From: Pteria penguin
Lineage: Eukaryota; Mollusca; Bivalvia; Pterioida; Pteriidae
Length of the DNA stretch: 64,000 nt
NCBI GenBank assembly: GCA_035048485.1
Contig: CM068588.1
Location: 1,612,001 to 1,676,000, forward strand
Direction: 5' to 3'
Shown: in pieces, positions 9,940 to 20,217 of the stretch
Layout: each line of letters starts with the position of its first letter
Numbering within the stretch: position 1 is the first letter of the stretch
The notes under the pieces: model-generated
The model's database searches: none
What the model was told of the DNA's origin: nothing
What the model saw: only the letters and a program-made list of their open reading frames with translations
Made by a program: the position numbers and the translations under genes

Positions 9940-12010
9940 ACAATATTACAGTATACAAAGAGTGACAACTAATATGTAACCTTCACTCCTTCCACATATT
10001 TTACTGCGGATCGATTTCAATGAAACTTGGTAATGAGTAACGAAAATGCACATATATATATATATATATATATCTCGAGGTGTTCTGTTGCTGAATTGGT
10101 TAAATGCCAATTTTTGACAGGTGTTAAAGCTTGTGGATTTTGTATGAATTTGAAGTAAATTGTCATTTATATTTTCATGAAGAAATGACTAAGGTACACG
10201 TACAGTGTACTTAAAAATATGGTGTGTGCGATAGGTTCAATCTCAAACGCTGAGATGATCCCGAACTTTGCATGGGTTATACCCCTCTGGATTTATCTAC
10301 AGTTTCTAAGTAATATCCCATGTTCCGATCTTTGGTTTTACTATGATTAATACCTATCTGAGAAAATAAGAATATATCATAAATGCTGGTATTTATACAT
10401 TTACAATAATATTAGTAATATATGATTGAAAATTTGCATTATTCCTTATGATAAAAGCAAAGTCATATCCCATACTACATTCGGAATATATCGTATCTCT
10501 TCAAATAGAGAATATGGTAGTATGTAAATATGTGGACAATCTTATAATACATGCATGCATGTATATGCCTTTAATTGGCCCCGAATTGGCAAATAAATTA
10601 AGTATCTTGTATGATGTGAAACTCGAAGCGGATGCTCAGAGCTAGCAAACCCCTTTGTAGATACGTTTATGTTGTTATCCTTAGCTGTGTTCTTTGTTTT
10701 TACCTTGTCCACCTGTTACCTCTCATATTTGCAATTACATCATGATTGTTAATGGGAGCTTCATGACAATTGGTAGTATTGAAATGCTTAAGATTCCTTA
10801 GATGTTTAATTGTTTTTGGACTGGATCAGTATAGGGTTAGGCCTAAAGCAAGGCAAAGTATTTTTAGAGAGAGAGAGAGAGAGAGAGTGAGAGAGGAAGG
10901 GAGAGAGAGAATATCAGGATGTTTTAGAAGTATGGGTTATTATTTATGTTTGATTCTGAAATGAAGATATTGGACATATTGACATATTTGGAAAGATGCT
11001 GTTAATTGAGGAAAAATTGAGAAAAAATACTGTTACTTTTTGTCATGCGTTCAAATACGTCCTCAGATGAGCGATACAAGCCCATTCGGGCCTTTTGTTC
11101 TGAGATCCTGTCATCCCTAATCGATGAACCACGATGATGGTGAATGATGTGGAATTTTGGTTTTAATTTGTTTCCCCGTGTTCGTCATATCAATCGTGTT
11201 TACATTTTAGAGGGGCGTGCGTAACACTGATAGATAAATAGTGAGATCACACTAGACAGACATGATGATAAATCGCCTTCACCTTTGTCCTTTTTGTATA
11301 CATACAACTCTGTTTTCTCATTCCCATTCATCAGCGAATGTCCGCACGTAAACAAGAGGCTGGCTTGAAGGATTAAAGTCTATGTTTCGTATCGAGGAGG
11401 GGGGGGGGGGGTGTTTCAAAACTGTGTCTATGCTGTTTTATCCTGATAATTACCAAATTAAAGAAACATTCCTGCTTATCTGACACATATAATACTCTTA
11501 AATACTGCATGAACAGACTTAGGTCTCCACAAAAACATGGCCCTGTTTTTGGATAATGCTGTATAATCCGAATTCACATAGGGTCGTGTTTTCCGATTGC
11601 AACAGACGAAAAAGCGTTCATTTATATGTATGGATAGACAATTGAAAGAAACTCTGGCTACAGTAGTTATACACACGAACGACGGACAGACGGATTAATG
11701 ACGGGTAAAATCTTCACACAGTGCTGTAATATGAATGGACAAATTGAAGGACGAAAGTTCGAGCGATCTGTACATCAAGTGATGGCAGGACAAGTATTCG
11801 ATACGATAACTGTAATTGTACGTAGAAATATATTCACCTAGTCATATACGTGGACGAACGGACATGTTAACAAATATATCAGATTAATGTAGGAAACTGT
11901 TCACATGTGCTAAAAAGTAACCCTCCAAATTTCTGGAAGATGGTAGAAAGGGGATCAAACAACTGGTGAATGGATAATAATTGACAACCAATCAAGTTCT
12001 TAAAGCGCTA
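9940..12010. other. Intergenic; simple repeats and one element terminus
   Basis: It holds (TA)n at about 10050-10072, GA-rich runs at 10866-10910, a G run at 11396-11411, and at 11067-11102 a GAGCGATACAAGCCCATTCGGGCC end matching the pearl/Helentron-like terminus at 43697-43733. No exon was recognised. Confidence 0.5.
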
Positions 12011-12014
12011 CCTG

Positions 12015-12440
12015 TAGGTGTGCATTACACGGATAAACAGACCGAAGGACCGACTACATGTATCTATGCATTACACTGATGGACAGACAGAAGAACAGAT
12101 TACATGTAGATGTGCATCACATGGATGGATAGACAGAAGGACGGACTACATGTAGATGTGCATTACACGGATGGATAGACAGAAGGACGGACTACATGTC
12201 TGTGTGCATTACACGGATGAACAGACAGAAGTACGGACTACATATAAGTGTACATTACAACACAAATGGACAGACAGAAGGACGGACTACATGTAGATGT
12301 GCATTACACGGATGGACAGACAGAAGGACGGACTACATGTATGTGTGCTTTACCCGGATGGACAGACAGAAAGACGAACTATTGTATGTGATCGTAACAC
12401 GAATGGACAGACAAACTTATAGTCCGTTAAGCAGACAGAT
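12015..12440 (+). repeat. 46-bp tandem array
   Basis: About nine units of GATGGACAGACAGAAGGACG + GACTACATGTAGATGTGCATTACACG, best conserved at 12100-12360. The 85-residue open frame at 12196-12453 follows the repeat and is not a gene. Confidence 0.85.
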
Positions 12441-12449
12441 CCTAAGGTC

Positions 12450-14812
12450 ATGAATCACACCAACATATCAAAATTTCAAGGAACTAACTACGTTCGAGAA
12501 AGTTCAAATATTAAATGAAAAATTAAACAAAATAAAATTAAATAAATAAATAAATACAGAAATAAACAAATAAGTAAAAGAATCAGCTTAAATCTATCCT
12601 TAAATGGCATTTTGGCTCTTCCCGACTGGTCACTTTAGAAACGAGTTTGTTTCTAAAAATGTATCCTAATCAGTTTGTTCCAAAAACATTTTGGACTTCT
12701 CCAGTTTCGGCCTTGAGCTCTACAAAAGAGATATTATTTGTCGAAATACATATAAAGCGCACAGAATATATTCTCTGGTGGTCTGTTTTGAGTTTTAAAC
12801 CAATTTTAAGTCATCAACCTGGAGAGTCATTCAGAAAGACAAACTTATATCAAATCCCACCACTTATAACTTAATTACGTAATGCATACACAATGAAATC
12901 GTTTCCCCATTTGGTAACTAGTTCTTATTCAAATCTGACTGAAGCAGTCCGCGTGATGACATTGTACATGGGGACCGGAGCGAAAGTTATATTGTACAAT
13001 TACCCATTGTTGCATGAAATCCAAATAATGGTCTGGACAATGAAATAAAATGCTCACATTTAAAGTTTGCCACCGTATAGTAAACGATCAGTAAATATTT
13101 GAAGCATTTAAAATGAAGAATGTGAAAATCCAATGGTTTTTGTTTACGTACCATATTGTGCCGGACATGGGAGACCAGCATGCCCTTACATAATCTCCCC
13201 CGTCGCCTGAAATATTGTTGACCTGAGAGGTGTGAAGAGAGAGAAATCGATCTATCGTACAACCATTTTCTACAAACTATATTGCCTTCGAGTCAGAGCA
13301 GCTCCGTTGACGGCATGCTCCACTCTAATCTCAGTGGTTCTGGGTTTGAACACCACTGATCACTCTGGGCCAGCCAATTTTTAAAAGACCCTTCGTTGCC
13401 TCCCTTATGACCACTGCACAGGTGTAATGAATGTAAAATCGCGCATCAGACAGAAATCGTTTTCATGAAACAAAAAAGACACGTTTAGGTTAGTGAATAA
13501 CTCTGTCTTCTTGACGTTTTCTGGCTGAGTAACTAAATACAAATAAATTCTCATCAATTTGTTATTTATAATCATAATTTTATTTTTCTTCAATTTTATT
13601 GGTTTTGCTGAGTTAAACAAAAATGAATATGTATCTATTAAGTATTAATACTAGTTATTTGTATCGTTCTTACTGGATTCTAGGACTCAAAGGAAGGAAA
13701 GATTCAACATTTTTATTAATCATGTGATTCTCTTAAAGTTTTGTTCCTAAGATCTACGGAGACCTTGGAGTTGTGACCTTAGTCAAGGTAATGACACACC
13801 TTTGTATCACGAGTAACAATTGCAACACCATTCATATAACTCTTGGACGAAAAGCCATCCAGTTACAATCCTCGAACAAAATATTGTGATCTTGGCTTTT
13901 GAAACCCCCCTTTCAAACCACAAGAATCATCCTTAAGTCATGGGCATCGATGTGCAAAGTATCATATCTGTAATTGTCAAATTAAATCCGTAATTGGGTT
14001 GTCTGCAGACAGACCGACATACATTGTCCAAGCAGTATACTCCAGCAACTTTGTTGGCAGATGTAAATGTTTTTTTTTTCAATTACAGAGAAATAGCGAC
14101 ATTTCAACTTCAGCTTTGACGTTTAACTCTTTCCAAAACTATCCATTATAACAGCGTTGTCGGGTTTTTTGTTTTTCTTTTGCCATGCGAGTACGTGATG
14201 CAGAAATAATTCGGACTGTCAATCATCAACGATTACGTGCAGCATGCACCCGACATTCCTTGTTCAGTCACCTGTATAGAAGCCGAAGATCATAGTCCGA
14301 TAAACCATAGAATCAAGTACATATCATCTACAGCATAGCAAATCAACACGCTTCGTTTCATTCTCTGTTTAAAAGAAAATAAAACTTTTTGCTACTCTGA
14401 TGGATCAGACGATTAAGAAATAAAATCTAAAGGGAAAATGAGAATTGCACAACACTTATTCTTTCCTTGTACCAGTTTTGTTCTCGGAACTCTCTATATA
14501 TTTTTGTTCTCCTCATAAACAATAAGAACGAGAATCAGTACTGCTATTCCGAGTAAAACCCTGCAGGTTTAGATCTTTATTACACATTATGTAAAAATTG
14601 TGGCCGTTACTGTGCAAGTTGTATGGGGTTACTCTCACGGGGTGGGAGTGGGGTAGGGTCGGGGTTAACTTCATATATAAAGGTGCATACAGACGCGCGG
14701 CTGGACTGGGGTATACTTTTATGGCAATCCAATATATGAATAAATACATATAATTTTTACTTCTTAAAATATATATTAATGGGTTTTAGAGTAATAAAAG
14801 AATATATATATA
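12450..14812. other. Intergenic; no gene recognised
   Basis: A+T-rich sequence. A box-B-like GGGTTTGAACAC near 13347, followed by ATGACCACTGCACAGG, may be a worn tRNA-SINE (low confidence). A G-quadruplex motif lies at 14639-14664. No exon with convincing splice sites was found. Confidence 0.45.
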
Positions 14813-14814
14813 TA

Positions 14815-14981
14815 GGTTGGCTGATTGGTGTTTTACGTCGCTTTCAACAATTTTTCAGTTATAGCGTGACATTGAAGCAGGGGGTAACCAACCTCTTAAA
14901 ACACAGCGGCATAATCCGAGAATCGAACCCAGAACGTTGGCGCCGAAAGCCAAGCGCTTAACCACTACACCAAACCAGTTC
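14815..14981 (-). mobile_element. Short-body tRNA-SINE
   Basis: Read on the minus strand: a tRNA-like head with TGGTGTAGTGGTTAAGCGCT and box B GGTTCGATTCTC, then AGGTTGGTTACCCCCTGCTT and GAAAGCGACGTAAAACACCA. This is the same order as the copies at 28972 and 32657. It abuts the MITE starting at about 14982. Confidence 0.85.
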
Positions 14982-15206
14982 CAATTCGGTCATTTCCTTA
15001 CGCAGAGTTACTTCCAATTTAAGACAGTACCTGACATACAGTAATTGTTACTTCATCAAGTTCTATGGAAGCCTGTCTAAACTTCTGGGAAATGATAGTT
15101 CACAATAACGTTTTCATGGGAAATTTATGACGTCATTATTGTTTTACGCCAGATACCGTCCCGAATGAGAAATAACTCTGTTTAACGAAAAGACTCGATA
15201 TATCAA
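14982..15206. mobile_element. MITE of the AGAGTTATTTCCCA family
   Basis: The left end TCATTTCCTTACGCAGAGTT and the right end GAAATAACTCTGTTTAACGA are inverted repeats. It also carries an internal CAAGTTCTATGGAAG motif shared with the copy at 22936. It is diverged. Confidence 0.6.
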
Positions 15207-15429
15207 TTGGTAAAAATATAAATGTGAGTCTAGTATATCAATGGCCATGGTTTCATATTTTGCCCAATATATGAATGGGTAGGGTGCTGAAGACGCCAGT
15301 CGCACGGGATTAAAATCATACCAAAATCGTTGCCCCCCTATCCCAGTGTATGCATTGCTTTTGACCAATGATCTTTTCATAATGTGTTACAAAACAACAG
15401 AAGATGACATGCTCCTTGCTATTCCATAA

Positions 15430-15480
15430 GAGCCGGGGTAGCTCAATGGTAAGGGTGTTAGAATAAGGATCAGAAAATCC
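15430..15480 (+). mobile_element. tRNA-like remnant
   Basis: GAGCCGGGGTAGCTCAATGG resembles a tRNA 5' half with a box A, but no good box B or acceptor stem follows, so I read it as a worn SINE head rather than a tRNA gene. Confidence 0.35.
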
Positions 15481-15559
15481 GGATATTGTTGTCTAGTACT
15501 TTGGGAAAAAAAAAAAGAAAAATCAAGGTCACGTGGGTAAATAATTCCACACGGTTTGG

Positions 15560-15841
15560 TTTTTGTTTTTGTTTGTTTGATTATTGTTTTACGTCACTCC
15601 ATGATTATTTCACGTATATGGTGACGGCATCTGCCTGATGCATTGCATACAAATTTAGACCTTTGCAACGGACCCACCCGAAGCAGTGAAGGATCTTTTA
15701 CGTGTCACGGCTACCGTGACACGGGACCTCGGTTTTTACTGTCTCATCCGAAAGACAGAATACCGGTGTGCCCCGGGCGGGAGGCGAACCCGCGACCTCT
15801 CGATCACGAGCAGAGCACCTTATCCACTAGGCCACACCGGC
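15560..15841 (-). mobile_element. tRNA-derived SINE with 15-bp target-site duplication
   Basis: A full minus-strand copy: head GAAGCCGGTGTGGCCTAGTG, box B GGTTCGCCTCCC, full body, and a GTGACGTAAAAC tail. It is flanked by the perfect 15-bp direct repeat TTCCACACGGTTTGG (15545-15559 and 15842-15856), direct evidence of retrotransposition. Confidence 0.95.
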
Positions 15842-16261
15842 TTCCACACGGTTTGGGCTGTGTCTATTGCATAGATTAGAATCCATGTAGCTATGCATCA
15901 AGCACGTGCCGCCACGGCATATGATGGATAGTTTCGACATGACGCTATAGAATGACCAGTCATTTGATCATTTCTACGTTTAGTCTGATTTTGCAAATCA
16001 CATGTCCGATACGGATTGCATGTAGGTCACGTGACATGGAGATATCCAATCAATTTCCGATTTTATTAGATACATGTAATTATAAATTGTCCTTAATATC
16101 TCGATCATTCATTGAGAGCATATCACTAAGTGGCGAGATAAAATTCATTGAAGGCTCTCATCACCGTTATAACAGAATTCAATTACTGACGAGGACAAGT
16201 GGGAGGGATCTTCAATGAACCGGTCTAAAGTCAGTCTTTACCTCTGATTACTCCCGAAATC

Positions 16262-16328
16262 TTCCACCGCTAAATATTTACCTCCAGCGCTAAACATTTA
16301 CCTCCACCACTAAAAATTTACCTCCACC
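16262..16328 (+). repeat. 20-bp short tandem repeat
   Basis: About three to four copies of CTAAAxATTTACCTCCACC with small differences. Confidence 0.75.
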
Positions 16329-16452
16329 ATGCTGGTGATACAATCCTAGTGTGGTGTCAAACAACAACAGCTAGTCAAGGTTTTTTTTCTAAGTCACGCA
16401 AACCTGTTGTTTTTCTCCGATTGAATCATTTGATGTCGCTTCAATACGTACG

Positions 16453-17600
16453 ACCACAAAATTACGTATGGCAGACAGACGGTAAAACAGATAAATACGG
16501 CTACTCCTGTACAGGCAACCACAAAATTACGTATGGCAGACAGACGGTAAAACAGATAAATACAGCTACTTCTGTACAGGAGACCACAAAATTATGTATG
16601 GCAGACAGACGGTAAAACAGATAAATACGGCTACTCCTGTACAGATGACTACAAAATTACGTATGGCAGACAGACGGTAAAACAGATAAATACAGCTAAT
16701 CCTGTACAGGAGACCACAAAATTACGTATGGCAGACAGACGGTAAAACAGATAAATACAGCTACTCCTGTACAGATGACTACAAAATTACGTATGGCAGA
16801 CAGACGGTAAAACAGATAAATACGGCTACTCCTGTACAGATGACTACAAAATTACGTATGGCAGACAGACGGTAAAACCGATAAATACGGCTACTCCTGT
16901 ACAGATGACTACAAAATTACGTATGGCAGACAGACGGTAAAACAGATAAATACAGCTACTCCTGTACAGGCGACCACAAAATTACGTATGGCAGACAGAC
17001 GGTAAAACAGATAAATACGGCTACTCCTCTACAGGCGAGCACAAAATTACGTATGGCAGACAGACGGTAAAACCGATAAATACGGCTACTCCTGTACAGG
17101 AGACCACAAAATTACGTATGGCAGACAGACGGTAAAACCGATAAATACGGCTACTCCTGTACAGGAGACCACAAAATTACGTATGGCAGACAGACGGTAA
17201 AACAGATAAATACGGCTACTCCTCTACAGGCGACCACAAAATTACGTATGGCAGACAGACGGTAAAACCGATAAATACAGCTACTCCTGTACAGGCGACC
17301 ACAAAATTACGTATGGCAGACAGACGGTAAAACAGATAAATACGGCTACTCCTCTACAGGCGACCACAAAATTACGTATGGCAGACAGACGGTAAAACCG
17401 ATAAATACGGCTACTCCTGTACAGGAGACCACAAAATTACGTATGGCAGACAGACGGTAAAACAGATAAATACGGCTACTCCTGTACAGGAGACCACAAA
17501 ATTACGTATGGCAGATAGACGATAAAACAGATAAATACACCTACCACAAAATTACGAAAGGCAGACAGACGGTAAAACAGATGAATACAGCTACTCCTGT
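16453..17600 (+). repeat. 65-bp tandem array, about 17 copies
   Basis: The unit ACCACAAAATTACGTATGGC + AGACAGACGGTAAAACAGAT + AAATACGGCTACTCCTGTAC + AGGAG repeats at 65-bp spacing with very low divergence. Variable sites (ACAGAT/ACCGAT, ACGG/ACAG, CTGTAC/CTCTAC, AGGAG/AGGCG/AGATG) recur in linked sets, suggesting copying in blocks. Confidence 0.95.
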
Positions 17601-18231
17601 TTACTTATCTAAATGTTTATACCGGGTGTTGACACTGTATCTTTAAAGTCATTTAGATACACACCTTGCAGGCTCTGATAATCACCGATAAATCAAAAGA
17701 TGATTTTAGATAGCACTTAGGAACATCTCAGAAGCAATTCACGATTTATCTATAAAAACACCCAGTGTTTACAGTTTGTCAATGAACGGTGTTAACGCAA
17801 GTGAACGTGACAGAAAACACCCACTCAGTGAAACCATGATTAATGTCACTAAATCATTTATTAATGTTATCAAATGATTAAGTGTTATAAATTATTCATT
17901 AATGCATTCTACAAATTAATTTTTTAATATCAAGAAATAATATTATTCATAGGTAAAAGCGGCTACCTTGGCTTGCTATGACGTCGGGAGGAAAAAGTGG
18001 CCACTTCTCTCCCTACCCATCCACTATCCAAAAGTCCGTTGTTCGAAGTAAAATTCTAGTACATTAGAAGTCAATATATTTTAGACTTTTCAGAAGATGA
18101 GACTAAAATTATAATTGTTTCTGAAAGCAAATATTCCTGAAATTACTTGAAAACTTGTAATGATAACGCCGTAAAATACGGAACCTAAAAACGGCAATGC
18201 TACGAGACCTGAGAAACACATCTTTAATGAA
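17601..18231. other. Intergenic, nothing recognised
   Basis: A+T-rich sequence downstream of the array, with short ATTAATG-rich stretches around 17840-17920. No gene is seen. Confidence 0.5.
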
Positions 18232-18418
18232 CAGAGGCGGATCCAGAAATTCTATTGAGAAGCGCTCCATCCTCCAAATGAAATTTTGCGAGGGTTGCAA
18301 CTCGTTAAATGAGGCAAATTTATATATTTTACAATAAAAATTCAAATAAAAACCATAAACATGCATGTCGAATCTTATGTTGGGACTATAACGCGCTTCC
18401 AATCCCTGGATCCGCCCA
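18232..18418. mobile_element. Small MITE with GGCGGATCCAG ends
   Basis: GGCGGATCCAG at the left end and CTGGATCCGCC at the right are perfect inverted repeats of 11 bp, about 170 bp apart. Related single ends occur at 7988 (CTGGATCCGCCCC) and 22366 (GGCGCGGATCCATAAATT). No transposase is present. Confidence 0.6.
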
Positions 18419-18807
18419 TGAATGATATCCTATGAAGTACACACAGTGCACAGAGAGTATAGTTTACTGAGGTAACGCGGAATAATACCTGTAATCAGTA
18501 TAATATGGTATAAATATAAAATTGTATAAATACCAGTGCAATATATAACAATATACGTAATACTCCGACAAGAAATCATGCCTATTAAGCAAACTGAAAA
18601 TATATAATAAAACAATAGTCGGCAATGATGGATAAAATCGTTCTATGAAATCACATGACATGCTGTATTTGTTGAATATATTTGCACATGAGGTCCCATA
18701 ACTAACGACGGATACAGAACACAGTACGTCGTGGATTATAGCGCTGCATGAACGGTTCATGTCTTTGATTTAAGCTCTTTAGGAAAATATCTGGATTAAC
18801 ACCCGTG

Positions 18808-20217
18808 TCACGTATTATAATCCGGATTATGTTCCAGCTGAGTTTGTCCATAACTATGTGTGTCATATTCCGGAACCGGATCTCCATACCGCACGATGTC
18901 TTCCGGTGGTACGCTTTCCGACTTCCGGTCCTCTCGTTTCCATGCCTTCTCTCGGAGTTTATTCGCGGTATGAAGATCCTGTACAGGAACGTTGATTGCG
19001 TGTCGGATTTCCACAGCGTTCTGATCGATGTGATAGGCTTTGTCTCCCCGAATTTGCTCGTTTACTTTACTGAGTTTGGGTACACTCATCGCGCCCTTGA
19101 TGAGGACACTGTTCGAATCCGCGCCTTTTCCTGCCGACACAGGTTGATGAGTTTTGCAATAGAGATGGCTATCAAAGTTATCGTCCTTGTTTAAGAAATA
19201 GTTCTTCATGTTAAGTCTCGTATTGCATACGTTACAAACAAAGCACCCCTTGTGATAAACCGCCTCCTTCACCGGACCCATTTTCTCCATGGGATAGACT
19301 TTTTTCATACACTTAAAACACTTATCCTGTGGATATCTTACAGTATATTTCAATGACTGTGATCGGATCGGAACGTTTCCGGTTCTAGATTCAGTATACT
19401 TTACTTCATCCTCTGGGGTCTGCGCACGCGGAGAAAGAGTAGAATCCGGAAGTGAAAATGCTGAAACTCCTCCGACACTAGTCGGCGATCCAGGGATAGA
19501 GGTAGATGAGGCGTTACTGCTCGTTTCAGAGAACTGCACGTATACTGACCTTTTGTCGGCGTTTCGTGTGGTGTTGTTGTTCGGTGTTCGCGGTGTTGCA
19601 GGAGATGGTAGACCGGAACCGGAACTATTAGATACAGGCGACACTGGTCCCGGTAGCGTTACGGGAACGGGCTCCGTACCTTGGTGTATTCTTTGTGTAT
19701 CAGGTGCCGACACATTGCTGCCCGACATATTCTTCTGTAACTGTAAATACAAACTAAATTCTTCGGGTGACAATGGCGACACCATTCCGTTGCTATCGTA
19801 TTTCATTGGTATCTGTCCATTTGGCGAAAACGTTAGATTCAAATTAGACGGAGGCACCGGGGTATAGCTTGATGTCGCTAAAGGGATATTGTTACTGACA
19901 CCAGTAGAAGTCGGTGACAGGGGCATTGCCGGAATAGGAACTGAACTCGGCTGCGCAGACGCGATGAAATATTGTTCCGATACTCCGTTCTGCAGGGAGT
20001 TTAAGTTTTGTGGTCCCGCCAAATAGGCGTCCAAATATGTGGTTCCTGTGTCTGCAATATTCATATTTGTCAGCTGTGAGTTGAGTTGCGTGAGTTGCTG
20101 TATGTGCGGAAAGTGTCCAGTCCAGACATTGGTACCCGGATGTATTCCCTGTGATGGCAGTGCATTGAAAGTCCGTGATTGGTTCAGACTCTGGTCTAAA
20201 TTGTAATTCTGATCCAT
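18808..20217 (-). CDS. Single-LIM-domain protein, 469 aa
   Basis: One unbroken frame from ATG 20217 to TGA 18810-18808. The upstream in-frame GTG is not used as a start because the ATG gives MDQNYNLDQSL. Residues 1-295 are rich in Ser, Pro, Asn and Gln and look disordered. Residues 300-357 form one LIM zinc-binding domain: Cys300, Cys303, His322, Cys325, Cys328, Cys331, Cys354, His357, containing VYPMEKMGP and TRLNMKNY. This resembles LIM domains of the LASP/nebulin and Hillarin kind, which bind actin structures or other proteins. The C-terminal ~110 residues are basic and unrecognised. A cytoskeletal adaptor role is inference. Being intronless over 1.4 kb is unusual beside the short-exon genes here; an upstream non-coding exon may exist. 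Confidence 0.85.
   Translation of the reverse strand: MDQNYNLDQSLNQSRTFNALPSQGIHPGTNVWTGHFPHIQQLTQLNSQLTNMNIADTGTTYLDAYLAGPQNLNSLQNGVSEQYFIASAQPSSVPIPAMPLSPTSTGVSNNIPLATSSYTPVPPSNLNLTFSPNGQIPMKYDSNGMVSPLSPEEFSLYLQLQKNMSGSNVSAPDTQRIHQGTEPVPVTLPGPVSPVSNSSGSGLPSPATPRTPNNNTTRNADKRSVYVQFSETSSNASSTSIPGSPTSVGGVSAFSLPDSTLSPRAQTPEDEVKYTESRTGNVPIRSQSLKYTVRYPQDKCFKCMKKVYPMEKMGPVKEAVYHKGCFVCNVCNTRLNMKNYFLNKDDNFDSHLYCKTHQPVSAGKGADSNSVLIKGAMSVPKLSKVNEQIRGDKAYHIDQNAVEIRHAINVPVQDLHTANKLREKAWKREDRKSESVPPEDIVRYGDPVPEYDTHSYGQTQLEHNPDYNT

Noticed and set aside
15643..15879. 78-residue frame reading CNGPTRSSEGSFTCHGYRD
   Set aside because: It is the translated body of the minus-strand SINE; the same peptide recurs at the other SINE copies (28258, 30049, 56040).
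16453..17600. Regular repeats that might suggest a CRISPR array
   Set aside because: The whole 65-bp unit repeats with no unique spacers, there are no cas genes, and the DNA is eukaryotic. It is a minisatellite.
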